Below are positions 25,723-35,707 of a DNA stretch of 64,000 nt, in pieces. Location: positions 496,001 to 560,000 of the forward strand of contig NZ_FXZD01000002.1 in NCBI RefSeq assembly GCF_900169145.1, in the 5' to 3' direction. The notes under the pieces were generated by a model. The model did not search any database. It saw only the letters and a program-made list of their open reading frames with translations, and was not told the DNA's origin. Position numbers and translations under genes: made by a program. The DNA comes from Brevibacterium antiquum CNRZ 918. GTDB lineage: Bacteria; Actinomycetota; Actinomycetes; Actinomycetales; Brevibacteriaceae. Each line of letters begins with the position of its first letter. The stretch's first letter is position 1.

Positions 25723-26889
25723 GTGACCCCAACTGTCCTCACCGTTTTCGGCACCAGGCCGGAAGCCATCAAGGTGGCCCCACTCATCCGGGCAATCGAA
25801 TCAAGTACGACCCTGCGCTCCCGCACCGTCGTCACAGCCCAGCATCGTGAGATGCTCGACCAGGTCAATGACCTGTTCGGCATCACCCCGGACGTGGACC
25901 TCAACATTATGTCCCAGGGACAGACTCTCAACGGGATCGCCTCCCGTGTCATCGGGGAACTCGACACCGTGCTGGAAAGTGAGGCGCCCGACGCCGTGCT
26001 CGTCCAAGGCGATACGACCACAGTCATGGGCGCCTCCATCGCCGCCTTCAACCGCAGCATCCCGATCATCCACCTCGAGGCCGGACTGCGCTCGGGTAAC
26101 CTGCTCAGTCCCTTCCCCGAGGAGGCCAACAGGAAACTGACCAGTCAGATCTCTGCCCTCCACCTGGCTCCGACTCCCCGATCCCGTGACAATCTGGTGG
26201 CCGAAGGAATCATTCCTGCCGACGTCGTCACCACTGGCAATACGGTCATCGACGCCCTCCACCTGGCCGTCGACATGAATGTCGCCCCCGCTGATCCGGT
26301 CGTCGCCGACTATGTCGCCTCTGACCGCCCGAAACTTCTCGTGACGACCCACCGTCGGGAGAATCTCGGCTCGTCCATGGAGAACATCGGAGACGCGCTG
26401 GCCGAACTGGCCGCTGCCCGACCCGAACTGGTCATCCTGCTCCCAGCCCACCGCAACCCGCTCGTGCGCGAGGCCGTTCTTCCCCGAGTCGAGAAGTTCG
26501 ACAACGTGCTCGTCACCGAACCGCTGTCCTACGGCGAGTTCACCACTGTTATGGCCGCCTCAGACGTGATCCTTACCGATTCCGGCGGAATCCAGGAAGA
26601 GGCACCGAGCCTCGGCAAACCCGTGCTCGTGATGCGTGAGAATACCGAGCGCCCTGAAGCCGTCACGGCCGGATCGGTCAGGCTCGTCGGAACTGACAGG
26701 CTTGCAATCGTCTCCGAAGTGTCGCGGCTCTTCGACGACTCGTTTGCCTACGGTTCGATGGCTCGCGCCGTCAACCCCTATGGCGATGGTCGAGCCGCAG
26801 AGCGGTCAGTTGCCGCAATCGCGGAGCTGCTCGGTGTCGGCACTAGGATTGATGACTTTGCCGCTGAGCCGGACAACGTCGAAGTGTGA
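25723..26889 (+). CDS. wecB: UDP-N-acetylglucosamine 2-epimerase (non-hydrolysing)
   Basis: About 388 residues. Interconverts UDP-GlcNAc and UDP-ManNAc. LTVFGTRPEAIKVAPLIR starts the protein; QGDTTTVMGAS, HLEAGLRSGNLLSPFPEE, LVTTHRREN and TDSGGIQEEAPSLGKPVLVMR are the standard motifs, including the catalytic Asp/Glu/His residues. The open frame runs upstream to 25624, but GTG at 25723 is the credible start: it has AGGAG seven bases before it and begins directly with the conserved first strand. Provides the substrate for WecC. Confidence 0.95.
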   Translation: MTPTVLTVFGTRPEAIKVAPLIRAIESSTTLRSRTVVTAQHREMLDQVNDLFGITPDVDLNIMSQGQTLNGIASRVIGELDTVLESEAPDAVLVQGDTTTVMGASIAAFNRSIPIIHLEAGLRSGNLLSPFPEEANRKLTSQISALHLAPTPRSRDNLVAEGIIPADVVTTGNTVIDALHLAVDMNVAPADPVVADYVASDRPKLLVTTHRRENLGSSMENIGDALAELAAARPELVILLPAHRNPLVREAVLPRVEKFDNVLVTEPLSYGEFTTVMAASDVILTDSGGIQEEAPSLGKPVLVMRENTERPEAVTAGSVRLVGTDRLAIVSEVSRLFDDSFAYGSMARAVNPYGDGRAAERSVAAIAELLGVGTRIDDFAAEPDNVEV

Positions 26890-27044
26890 GCTGCCGACAG
26901 ATTGCCTCGCGGGTGAGGAAACGGCTGACATCGGCGCTCCGCTAAGCGAGCACAGGCCAGAAATACTTACCTGTTAACCGAACGACGCTTCGCCTTCATC
27001 CGACGTTTTCAAACAGTTAAGGGACGGCGAAGATGATGTAAAGT

Positions 27045-29285
27045 ATGTCCTTTTCCAAGATGCAGCGTGCAAGCCGCGCGAATATTGCGGCGGCAGCGAT
27101 TGCGATCATCCTGATAGTCGGCGGCCTGCTTGCAACGGTGTTCTTCAGCGAACCCCTGTACCTATTCAATGCGCTAGGACTCGGCGCTGTTGTCATTGTC
27201 CTGCTGTTTGCATCCGAACGGGTCGCCATCAACATTCGGAATGCTGTTGCACAGAGCGAACTGAATACGCGGAAATTGGCAAGCGAATGCTCAGCGGCGC
27301 TTGCACACTTGGACATTCGGGGGCGCCGGATGGAGCGCGTTCTCAACGATACGGCCGGATCTGCTGGGAGAAGCTCTCCGATCATTCGCCGAATCGACGC
27401 TTCTGTCAATGGACTCAGATCCGACTTCAATAGCACTGCGCGTGCGCTGACGGGCGGGGCCGACCCCGTCACAATTGCCGCACTCAACCCAGGAAAGTTG
27501 GAAGCCCACGCGACGGGGAGTGCGCCTATTTCTTTCCCTAATGCCCCGGAAACCGATCGACTCCCAACATTTCCTGCAATAACAGTATTGATGATCGCGG
27601 ATGAGTTTACTCTCAAAGCATTTGCTCACGAGTGGAATGTCGTTACCGCGACACCCGACGACTGGATGCAAGTCATTCATGCCGAACGACCTCAATTCGT
27701 GTTTGTCGAAAGCGCATGGGAAGGCAACGGCGGAAGCTGGAAGTACCACCTCGTTGGATCCTCGGCTCCACGACAAGCTGTCCGAGACCTGACGGGATAC
27801 TGCCGCGAACAGGGAATCCATACTCTCTTCTGGAATAAGGAGGATCCCCCACATTTCGAAGACTTCCTGGACACCGCTTCACTGTTTGACTTTGTATTCA
27901 CGACGGACGGAGACAAGATCCCCGAGTATGTCTCACGCCTGGGCCATGACAGGGTGCATCTGCTCCCATTCGCCGCCCAGCCGGCGATTCACAATCCGAA
28001 ACGTGTGCGTGGAGTTGACAGAGATCGCTCGATCGTATTCGGAGGGATGTACTTCCGGGACAAGTATGCAGAACGTCGGCAGCAGCTTGACGTCCTGCTT
28101 CCCGCGGCCGAGAAATTGGGTTTGGATATCTACTCTCGCAACTCAGGAGACGAGGAACGATACAGATTCCCTGAGCGATTTGCGGCATCTGTCAGACCTG
28201 GCATTCCGTACCAGCAGATGATTTCGGCTTACCACGGTTACAAAGTCGTCATCAACGTCAATTCAGTTGTGAACTCGAGTTCGATGTGCGCCAGGCGTGT
28301 ATTCGAAGCAACCGCGTGCGGAGCAGCAGTAGTTACGACACCTACAGCCGCGATCGACAGATTCTTTGACGACGATTTGCTGACGCTGATCGAAGACGAA
28401 TCGACGGCTCACGACCGGATGCGGGCACTTATCCGCTCCGACGAACTTCGAGAGCGCCGAGTGCACCGCGCACAGCGACGCATCTGGGAGAACGACACAT
28501 ATACGCATCGGGCCCGTCAGGTGATGGAACTCCTCAACCTGGATGCCACAGAAGTATCGATGCGTTGTTCGATCGTCGTGTGCACCAACCGTCCCCATAA
28601 CTTACCCCTGATCATCGGAAACTTCTTACGTCAGAATCGGGCCGAGCAAATCGGATCGATTGAGCTGGTCGTTGTCACACACGGCTTCAATGTGAAAGAA
28701 GAGTTGCTCAAATCTGTCCTCGATGACGTTTCTGAACGTCAGGACTGCGGTCGGGAACCGGGGCCCATAGTCGTGATCGAGGCCGATCAGCAAGCTAGTC
28801 TGGGCGAGTTGCTCAACACCGGGTTCGACGAAGCCTCCGGCGAATTCGCATTCCGCATGGACGATGACGACTATTACGGAGCGAACTATGTTCGCGACCA
28901 ACTCAACGCAATTCTGTACAGTGGCGCCGACTTGGTGGGAAAGGCCGAAACCTACATGTACTTCGAGGAAGAAGATGCGACCTTCCTTACATTTCCTGGG
29001 AAAGCGCATCGTGAGACTGACTTCGTTCGGGGTGCAACGTTTGCAGGACGTCGGAAGACTTTCAGCGAAACCAGGTTTCAAGAAAAACACACGGGCGAAG
29101 ACTCCGACTTCATCACCAGGCTGAGGAAGTCTGGAGGGACGATCTACAGTTCGGACCGATTCAACTATGTCGTCAACCGCCACGCGGACAAAACCCGTCA
29201 CACCTGGGCAGCTGCGGACGCACATCTGATGGGAACTGGCGAGATGAAGTTCATGGGCAGCGACCCCCAGCAGATTGAGGTGTGA
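27045..29285 (+). CDS. Two-domain glycosyltransferase: membrane anchor, CgeB-like GT and C-terminal GT2-like domain
   Basis: 746 residues. Two hydrophobic helices at about 12-32 and 36-55 anchor it, followed by a helical linker. The middle (~190-500) is a CgeB/YkvP-like GT-B domain: FVFVESAWEGNGGSWK, FWNKEDPPHFEDFL, LPFAAQPAIHNP, FGGMYFRDKYAERR and NVNSVVNSSSMCARRVFE. From ~505 a GT-A domain begins (MRCSIVVCTNRPHNLP) with FRMDDDDYYGANYVRDQ as the metal-binding acidic motif. It probably adds two sugars to the wall glycan from the cytoplasmic face. A paralogue with the same two catalytic domains but no anchor is encoded at 30505-32559 on the other strand. Substrates unknown. Confidence 0.82.
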   Translation: MSFSKMQRASRANIAAAAIAIILIVGGLLATVFFSEPLYLFNALGLGAVVIVLLFASERVAINIRNAVAQSELNTRKLASECSAALAHLDIRGRRMERVLNDTAGSAGRSSPIIRRIDASVNGLRSDFNSTARALTGGADPVTIAALNPGKLEAHATGSAPISFPNAPETDRLPTFPAITVLMIADEFTLKAFAHEWNVVTATPDDWMQVIHAERPQFVFVESAWEGNGGSWKYHLVGSSAPRQAVRDLTGYCREQGIHTLFWNKEDPPHFEDFLDTASLFDFVFTTDGDKIPEYVSRLGHDRVHLLPFAAQPAIHNPKRVRGVDRDRSIVFGGMYFRDKYAERRQQLDVLLPAAEKLGLDIYSRNSGDEERYRFPERFAASVRPGIPYQQMISAYHGYKVVINVNSVVNSSSMCARRVFEATACGAAVVTTPTAAIDRFFDDDLLTLIEDESTAHDRMRALIRSDELRERRVHRAQRRIWENDTYTHRARQVMELLNLDATEVSMRCSIVVCTNRPHNLPLIIGNFLRQNRAEQIGSIELVVVTHGFNVKEELLKSVLDDVSERQDCGREPGPIVVIEADQQASLGELLNTGFDEASGEFAFRMDDDDYYGANYVRDQLNAILYSGADLVGKAETYMYFEEEDATFLTFPGKAHRETDFVRGATFAGRRKTFSETRFQEKHTGEDSDFITRLRKSGGTIYSSDRFNYVVNRHADKTRHTWAAADAHLMGTGEMKFMGSDPQQIEV

Positions 29286-30517
29286 TGGAAAGCAAGAACA
29301 GAGTCTGCATCGTCGGAGTCACCAGGTTCTCGCTGCTGCTGCCCGGTGCCACACAATGGAACCTGTCGGCTCAAACGGAGACGCTTGAGTCGTATCGGGA
29401 GCGACTCTACGATCCGGAGCGTTTGGACGCTCGGTTGAAGATTTTCACGCAATTGTCCTTGCCGCAGCTGGCCAAAGGTTCACGAGGATCGGATTACCGC
29501 CATATTGTGCAGCACTCAAGCAGTCTGCCATCGCACTACCAAGTGCGACTGCGCGAACTGTCACAGCAGTACGACTTTCTGGAAATCGTGTGTAGCGATG
29601 AGAAGCACGTCCACGATCAGTCAGTCTCGGCCGCATTCCGTGAGATCGTCCCGGAACAGGACCGGAAGTATACGAGCTTCGCTTGGTTCCGGCTAGACGA
29701 TGACGACATCGTCTCTGATCGATATTTCGACAGAATCGTGCCGTACGTGGAGTCCGAGTCGCCGGGCCGTGTGGTCAGTTTGGGGCTGGGATACTCAATG
29801 ATCTATTCGAACGGGCAGCTGTGGGACTTGAGGCGGGACTACAGGCCTAAGAACTCCATCGGGCAGCTTTATATCTGCGCCTTCGACGAATCGAGCGATC
29901 GGCTCATCGAGCCGCCCAGGGGTGACCATTCGATTATTGACCAATTTGCTCCTACCTTGCTTGATTCCCGGCAGCCTTCGTTCATTACAGTCGTCCATCC
30001 GATGCAGGACGGCCGCGCCCACTTGGATCCGGACCAAGCGTTGGCAGCGGTGGAGAAGGAACAAGGCAATAAGCCAATTGTCGCTGTGGAAGGTCTCGAG
30101 GCCGAGTTTTCTCAGGTTCGTGAGTCGGATATCGTCGCGGATTTTCCGTTGGCACCGGTAATGAAGGAACAAAGCTTGTCTGTAGAACCGATCCGAGAGA
30201 GCGTAGGCGGTAACGGTGATCTGGTTGTTGAAGCACAGGTGACGGCCGCGGAAGTCCAGACAGAAGGCAGGGTCATCTTGGGGACACGATTCGCGCCGGG
30301 AACCCGACCACCCGCAACTGGGCGTTGGGTGGAAGTAGATCGCGACACGCTTGCCGTCGGTTTTGTGGTTAACGCACCAAAGATGAAGTTTCGTGCTCAT
30401 CTTCTCGGCGTCCCTGCTGCCAGCGAGCTTGTGGAGATGTCCGTTTGGGTCTCTCGGAGCTTCGAGGGCAGCGTCGATTTGGACGATCTTCAAGTCGGAA
30501 TGCGTCAGAAACAGTAG
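29285..30517 (+). CDS. Putative rhamnosyltransferase-family glycosyltransferase
   Basis: About 410 residues. VGVTRFSLLLPGATQWNLS near the N-terminus, YRHIVQHSSSLPS and FAWFRLDDDDIVSDRYFD with an acidic DDDD motif fit the putative rhamnosyl-transferase family of GT-A fold. From ~270 a separate C-terminal region, rich in Val and Glu, looks like a beta-sandwich accessory domain (VVEAQVTAAEV, GTRFAPGT). ATG at 29285 overlaps the upstream stop (TGATG) with GAGG just before, so it is coupled to the two-domain GT. Its 3' end overlaps the convergent paralogous gene by 13 bp. Confidence 0.75.
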   Translation: MESKNRVCIVGVTRFSLLLPGATQWNLSAQTETLESYRERLYDPERLDARLKIFTQLSLPQLAKGSRGSDYRHIVQHSSSLPSHYQVRLRELSQQYDFLEIVCSDEKHVHDQSVSAAFREIVPEQDRKYTSFAWFRLDDDDIVSDRYFDRIVPYVESESPGRVVSLGLGYSMIYSNGQLWDLRRDYRPKNSIGQLYICAFDESSDRLIEPPRGDHSIIDQFAPTLLDSRQPSFITVVHPMQDGRAHLDPDQALAAVEKEQGNKPIVAVEGLEAEFSQVRESDIVADFPLAPVMKEQSLSVEPIRESVGGNGDLVVEAQVTAAEVQTEGRVILGTRFAPGTRPPATGRWVEVDRDTLAVGFVVNAPKMKFRAHLLGVPAASELVEMSVWVSRSFEGSVDLDDLQVGMRQKQ

Positions 30518-32559
30518 TGGTCGGGAGCGTATCCGAATGCGTGGACGTCGCCGTTGGCCAACAGGTGGCTGTCGTCGACGCTCCACGTGTGGGCATGGTC
30601 GCCGCGGACCTGGACGAAGTTGAACCTGTCCGCTGAGTAGATCCGGGCTCCGGAGGCGATGAGCCTCTGCTGGAGCTCGGTGTCCTCGCCGAGGGTGCGC
30701 TCGGCAAACGGATTGTCCACCAGCGTCGACCGCCGCGTCATCAACGTCGGACCCATGACGAGATCGGTGAACCGATGCTCCCGTTCGGGGAACCGGCAGA
30801 TGACGATGTCGCGTGCGCGGATATGCAGGTAATGGGCCTGCTTGCCGACGAGATCCGCATCCGAATAGCGCAGCGCGGCCAGCTGATCGCCGAGGTAGTG
30901 CGCCCCATAGACGTCATCATCGTCCATCTTCGCAATGACCTCCCCGGACGCGGCCTCGACTCCCCGGTTGAGGCAGACACCCAAGGGCCGGCTGGAGCCC
31001 ACCTGAACGATCTGCAGGTGTTCGATGCCCGCGCTCGCCGCCCGGGCCCGCAGATCCGCGGGCACCTCGAAACCGTGCGCAACGAGCACGAGTTCCTTGT
31101 CCGCATGCAGCTGAGCGGCATGCGTGGTCAACACCTCGCCGAGGTGGTCCGGCCGATTCGTCGACACGACCGCTGACACCGAGGTCGGGAACGGCCGCGC
31201 ATACTCGAGTCCTAAGGAATCCATCACCGTCATCGCCCGGTGCGTGTACGTGTGCTCGGCCCAGATGCGCCGCTGCGCCAGATGCACACTGCGGTCCCGC
31301 AGTTCAGGACTGCGCACATAGGCACGCAGCGTCCACTCGGCCTCTTCCTTCGTCTCCGGCTGCGGCACTTCATCGGTCGGGAAGAACTCCCGGGTTGCAG
31401 CACTTGGCGTCGTGACGACGGGGGTCCCAGCGGCCGTGATCTCGAAGATCCGCCTGGCGCACATGCTGGGGGAGCCGGTCACGGAGTTGACGTTGAGGAA
31501 GACCTTGAAGTGCTTATAAGCGGTGAGCAGGTTCCGGTAGGGCAACGATCCCACGACTCTCTCGGCCAGGGCACCGGGGAACTGGTAGCGTTCGTCATTG
31601 CCGAGGAAGCGGGAGAAGATCTCCAGCCCGTGCTGCATCCGGCCCGAGACGGCCTCGGCGGCGCCGAGCAGCAGATCCATCTGTTCCCGACGTTCGGGGT
31701 ACTTGTGCGCGAAGTACATGCCGGCGAAGGCGATGTCACGAGCGGCGACATTGCGCGAGGGCCGGGACGGATTGTGGATTGCCGGTTGGGCCGCGAACGG
31801 CAGAGCCGCGACACGGTCATGGCCGAGCCTCGACTGATACTCAGGCACCAGCCGGATGTCACTGGTGAACACGACATCGCAGAGTCCGGCCAACGGCAGG
31901 AAGTCTTCGAAGTGTGGGGGATCCTCTTTGTTCCAGAAGACCGTCGGAATACCGCGGCGGCGGCACGCGGTGAGGAGGTCGGTGACCTCAGTGCTCGGGC
32001 CGGACGGGCCTGTGAGCTTGAACTTCCACTGCCCGGCATTGCCGTTCCATGCCGATTCGACAAAGACGAAGTCGAGGCCGTCGAGCTCCGTCGCCCACCC
32101 GGTCGGCGACAGAGCCCGGGTCGACCATTCGAAACCGAAGCTTTCGGCCGAGAACTCATCGAGGATGACCCCGACCTGGAGCTGATCGAAGATAGGAGCG
32201 CGCTGCGACAGCGGCAGAGGCGGGAACAGCTCGGCGAGGACTTCAGCCGACAGGCTGCCGGTGCCCACCGCGGCCGAGGTCTCCGCAGCACCTTGAGAGA
32301 CGGTCCGGCGGCGACGCCATTTCGTCACCTGTGAGACACCGCCCTTGCGCAGATGCCACAGAGCGGTCCTCAGAGTGCGAAGCGGTGTTCGGGGCACGGT
32401 GTCGAGTCCTCCAAGCGGTGGCGGGAACGGTGCGAAGCAGCGGGCGACAGCCCACCCGAACGGTGCAAGAGTCCTTGTTAGAAGCTCGATTCGTGCCGAG
32501 TGAGTGACAGCGTCGAGACGTGTCGAATGCAACCAATTCTTAATGTGCGCAGCGTTCAT
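30505..32559 (-). CDS. Two-domain glycosyltransferase (CgeB-like GT + GT2-like), paralogue of the 27045 gene
   Basis: About 684 residues from ATG 32559; an open extension to 32733 reads like non-coding sequence. The first half has FVFVESAWNGNAGQWKFKL, FWNKEDPPHFEDFLP, LPFAAQPAIHNPSR, AGMYFAHKYPERREQ and SPSMCARRIFE, the same landmark motifs as the 746-residue protein. The second half starts near VSAVVSTNRPDHLGE and has AKMDDDDVYGAHYLGDQ. It lacks the N-terminal membrane helices. Orientation is opposite to the rest of the cluster. Codon use is more GC-rich than the gene at 27045, so the copies are not a recent duplication. Acceptor and donor unknown. Confidence 0.8.
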   Translation of the reverse strand: MNAAHIKNWLHSTRLDAVTHSARIELLTRTLAPFGWAVARCFAPFPPPLGGLDTVPRTPLRTLRTALWHLRKGGVSQVTKWRRRRTVSQGAAETSAAVGTGSLSAEVLAELFPPLPLSQRAPIFDQLQVGVILDEFSAESFGFEWSTRALSPTGWATELDGLDFVFVESAWNGNAGQWKFKLTGPSGPSTEVTDLLTACRRRGIPTVFWNKEDPPHFEDFLPLAGLCDVVFTSDIRLVPEYQSRLGHDRVAALPFAAQPAIHNPSRPSRNVAARDIAFAGMYFAHKYPERREQMDLLLGAAEAVSGRMQHGLEIFSRFLGNDERYQFPGALAERVVGSLPYRNLLTAYKHFKVFLNVNSVTGSPSMCARRIFEITAAGTPVVTTPSAATREFFPTDEVPQPETKEEAEWTLRAYVRSPELRDRSVHLAQRRIWAEHTYTHRAMTVMDSLGLEYARPFPTSVSAVVSTNRPDHLGEVLTTHAAQLHADKELVLVAHGFEVPADLRARAASAGIEHLQIVQVGSSRPLGVCLNRGVEAASGEVIAKMDDDDVYGAHYLGDQLAALRYSDADLVGKQAHYLHIRARDIVICRFPEREHRFTDLVMGPTLMTRRSTLVDNPFAERTLGEDTELQQRLIASGARIYSADRFNFVQVRGDHAHTWSVDDSHLLANGDVHAFGYAPDHYCF

Positions 32560-32669
32560 TCTGAATGAAACCTGTAAATCCCAATAGTACAATCGGGACG
32601 TTGTAGAAGACTCCATGCAGGTCGAAGTGGTGCTGATCACCAGCACGGCAGACCAGCAGGAGCGGCCAT

Positions 32670-34670
32670 ATGAAAGCGGACGAAAAGAGGACAGTGGGAA
32701 GCAACTCAGGGCCCATTCCCTCACGGACCCCAATGAGACGGCACGGCAGAGCCATGGCGCTCTCCCTCATCGATGGTCTCGTCTTCGCATTCCTCGTCGT
32801 ATCGATGACACTCGTGAGGTACGACTTCCATGCATCTCTCGTCAACGTGCCGGGAATGCTCGTCTGTTCGGCGGTCGGTCTGATCGTCTTTCTCATCGGC
32901 GGGCCTCTGGCAATCTACCGCGGTCGCTACCGACGTGGTTCGACCGATCAGTTCGCCGCAATCGTGGGAACGGTTGCCCTGGGTGTCGGCATCATGTGGG
33001 TGGCCGAATTCGCCTTCGCCAGTCGACTGCTCATCCCGACCAGCGTCCCCATTACGGCGGGAGCGCTCATGGTCGTGGTCAAGAGCCTCGAGAACTGGAT
33101 TCGTCGCAACTTGAGGCAACGCAGCCTCACCACGTCCGGTGCATCCCGGCCCACAATCGTCGTCGGCGCGGGAAACCAGGGCATGCTCGCCCTCGATATG
33201 ATCGCTCAGGACACGCACAACGAATTCGTTGCTGTCGGCATCCTCGACGACGACCCTGCAAAGCGGCATCTGCGCTACAACGGAATCCGCGTACTCGGAC
33301 CGATCGCCGACATCGCCACCCATGTCGATCGCACCGGAGCCGGGGCCGTGATCATTGCGATCGCTGACCTGCCGCCCGAAGAGCTCTCCCGTATCGCGTC
33401 GAATCTCGAATCCCGGCCGGTCGAGATCAAGATCATGCCGAAACTCTCGGACTCCGCGTTGGCCCGTCCCGAACCGGACGCGCATGACGTCGCCGACCTG
33501 CGTCACCGCAGCTTCCGGGATGTCAGCCTCGAAGACCTCATCGGACGCAAACCGATCTCAACGAATATCGACGACATCGCCTCGGCGATCACCGGCAAGG
33601 TCGTGCTCGTCACCGGTGCAGGCGGTTCCATCGGCTCACAGCTGTGCCGTCAGGTCGCCCGGTTCGATCCGGCCCGACTCATCATGACCGACCGGGACGA
33701 ATCCGGCCTGCACGCCACTGAGCTCGGTCTTGAGGGATCGGCCCTTCTGACCAGTGATGACCTCGTCCTCGGAGACCTGCGAGATCCGGCATTCATCGAT
33801 GCCCTCGTCGCCGAGGCGAAGCCGGACATCATCTTCCACGCTGCGGCTCTCAAACACCTGACTTTCCTTGAGCGCTTCCCGGAACAGGCGGTGCGCACGA
33901 ACGTCGGAGCCAGCCTCGACCTGCTCAACGCTGCAGTGGCTCACGACGTCGATGCCTTCGTCCACATCTCCACCGACAAAGCCGCCGGTGCGACCTCGGT
34001 GCTGGGGCGGACGAAGTTCTCCATCGAACGGGCGATCGCCTCTGTGGCCGCGGCAACCGGACGACGTTATATGTCGGTGCGGTTCGGCAATGTGCTCGGA
34101 TCCCGGGGGTCCGTACTCGAGACGTTTGTGGCCCAGGTGGCGGCCGGTGACCCCGTCACAGTCACCGACCCGGAGGTCACCCGATACTTCATGACCGCCG
34201 ATGAGGCCTGTGAACTCGTCCTTCAAGCCGCAGCGATCGGCGGCCCCGGAGAGACCTTGGTCCTCGACATGGGCGAACCGATCCGCATCGCCGCCCTTGC
34301 CAAGAGAGTGATCGCACTGTCAGGTCGCAGTGATGCGCAGATCGTCTACACGGGCCTGCGCCCGGGGGAGAAGCTGACTGAAGCCCTTCTGTCGCCCGGG
34401 GAGGTCGACAGCCGCCCCAACCATCCGCTGATCACTCAGGTGCCGATCGCTCCGATCGATCTGGAGAAACTCGGTGCCCTGGTCGCCGAATCACGTGACC
34501 CACAGGTCTTCACTCACAGGTCGGGCCTCGACGAGCACCTGACGCGTCTCCTCGACTCCGAGACGGCACCGACCACCGGTGACGCGACGGAGGCCATCGA
34601 GCCGGCAGCGACAACATCAAGAACCCCCGAGCCAGACGCAGACCCCCATGACACCGGAGTCGGCCTCTGA
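32670..34670 (+). CDS. Membrane nucleotide-sugar 4,6-dehydratase/epimerase (CapD/WbpM-like)
   Basis: 666 residues. Four N-terminal membrane helices (about 30-140) precede a first nucleotide-binding region (TIVVGAGNQGMLALDMI) and a catalytic extended SDR domain from ~305. That domain has the VLVTGAGGSIGSQLCRQV motif, HAAALKHLTFLE, HISTDKAAGATSVLGRTK with catalytic Lys (the usual Tyr is replaced, as is normal in this family), and FGNVLGSRGSV. Such enzymes convert UDP-GlcNAc to 4-keto-6-deoxy sugars for surface glycans. AGGAG lies seven bases before the ATG. First gene of a tightly overlapping operon running to 40979 or beyond. Confidence 0.9.
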   Translation: MKADEKRTVGSNSGPIPSRTPMRRHGRAMALSLIDGLVFAFLVVSMTLVRYDFHASLVNVPGMLVCSAVGLIVFLIGGPLAIYRGRYRRGSTDQFAAIVGTVALGVGIMWVAEFAFASRLLIPTSVPITAGALMVVVKSLENWIRRNLRQRSLTTSGASRPTIVVGAGNQGMLALDMIAQDTHNEFVAVGILDDDPAKRHLRYNGIRVLGPIADIATHVDRTGAGAVIIAIADLPPEELSRIASNLESRPVEIKIMPKLSDSALARPEPDAHDVADLRHRSFRDVSLEDLIGRKPISTNIDDIASAITGKVVLVTGAGGSIGSQLCRQVARFDPARLIMTDRDESGLHATELGLEGSALLTSDDLVLGDLRDPAFIDALVAEAKPDIIFHAAALKHLTFLERFPEQAVRTNVGASLDLLNAAVAHDVDAFVHISTDKAAGATSVLGRTKFSIERAIASVAAATGRRYMSVRFGNVLGSRGSVLETFVAQVAAGDPVTVTDPEVTRYFMTADEACELVLQAAAIGGPGETLVLDMGEPIRIAALAKRVIALSGRSDAQIVYTGLRPGEKLTEALLSPGEVDSRPNHPLITQVPIAPIDLEKLGALVAESRDPQVFTHRSGLDEHLTRLLDSETAPTTGDATEAIEPAATTSRTPEPDADPHDTGVGL

Positions 34671-35707
34671 TGGCTCTGCAGTCGCTGGTGATCCTGGTAG
34701 TGGCCGCGGTGGTCACGGTTCTCAGCGCCCTCATCGCCTTTCCGCTGCTGCGCCGAGCGGGCGTCGTCGATGTCCCTTCTCATCGCTCCTCGCATACGCT
34801 GTCGACCGTACGCGGCGGGGGAATCGCCATCGGCTGCGGCATCACCGTGGCCACGATTCTGGCCATGGTGTGGACCGTCAGCGAAGACGGCGTCTTCGGC
34901 CTCGGCGGGATCCTCCTTCCGGTCGGTTTCCTGGTCCTGACCTGGTGCTATTCGGCCATCGGGATGAGCGACGATCTCGACTCCCTGCGCCCCGCCGGGC
35001 GGCTGATCGGACAGGTGATCCTGGCTCTGCTGTTCAGCGCGATCATCGCCATGTTCTCAACACAGGGAATCGCTCACGTCATCGCCTTCGCGGTCATCGG
35101 CGTGACCACTGTCAACGCCGTGAACTTCGTCGACGGACTCAACGGCTATGTCACCGAGTGGACCATCGTCACTGCCGGATGGTTCGCCTTCGTCAGCTCC
35201 TGGGTGGGAGAGAACGACATTGCACTGCTTGCTCTGGCGCTGGCCGGCGCTGCTGTCGGGTTTCTCCCGTTCAACCTCGGTCGGGCCAAGGCGTTCCTCG
35301 GAGACACGGGAAGCTACGGAATCGGAGCGGCCGTCTTCGCTCTCGCGGTCTGGCTGTTCGTCCAAGGCGTCCCGATCGTCGTCATCATCGCACCGATGAT
35401 CTTCGTCTTCTTCGACGTCGGACTCACTTTGGTCCTACGGCTCTTCCGGGGAGAGAATATTCTCTTGCCTCATCGTGAACATATCTACCAGCGGATCCAG
35501 CAGGCGGGCTGGCCACACAGCTCCGTTTCGCTCTTCCACGCCGCATTGAGCGTCCTCGCCTGCATCATGGCCGTCCCGACTCTCATCAGCGGAAATACAG
35601 CGACAACGTACCCGGCCCATGTGTTCTGGGTCGGATTGCTCGCCCTTTATGCGCTGCTGCCGCTGTGGCTGCGGCGACGGGCTCTGAAGGAGGCGATGAC
35701 CGCATGA
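34670..35707 (+). CDS. Initiating phosphosugar-lipid transferase (WecA/MraY family)
   Basis: 345 residues with about ten or eleven membrane helices. It transfers a HexNAc-1-phosphate from a UDP sugar to polyprenyl phosphate, the first committed step of glycan assembly. Landmarks are VDVPSHRSSHTLSTVRGGG, GMSDDLDSLRP (the Asp-rich Mg site), NAVNFVDGLNG, KAFLGDTGSYG and PHREHIYQR, corresponding to the HxxHxxxR loop. The start ATG overlaps the upstream stop by one base. This gene shows that the glycan is made on a lipid carrier. Confidence 0.94.
   Translation: MALQSLVILVVAAVVTVLSALIAFPLLRRAGVVDVPSHRSSHTLSTVRGGGIAIGCGITVATILAMVWTVSEDGVFGLGGILLPVGFLVLTWCYSAIGMSDDLDSLRPAGRLIGQVILALLFSAIIAMFSTQGIAHVIAFAVIGVTTVNAVNFVDGLNGYVTEWTIVTAGWFAFVSSWVGENDIALLALALAGAAVGFLPFNLGRAKAFLGDTGSYGIGAAVFALAVWLFVQGVPIVVIIAPMIFVFFDVGLTLVLRLFRGENILLPHREHIYQRIQQAGWPHSSVSLFHAALSVLACIMAVPTLISGNTATTYPAHVFWVGLLALYALLPLWLRRRALKEAMTA

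Noticed and set aside
31240-32334. 364-residue plus-strand frame
   Set aside because: Antisense shadow of the two-domain glycosyltransferase.
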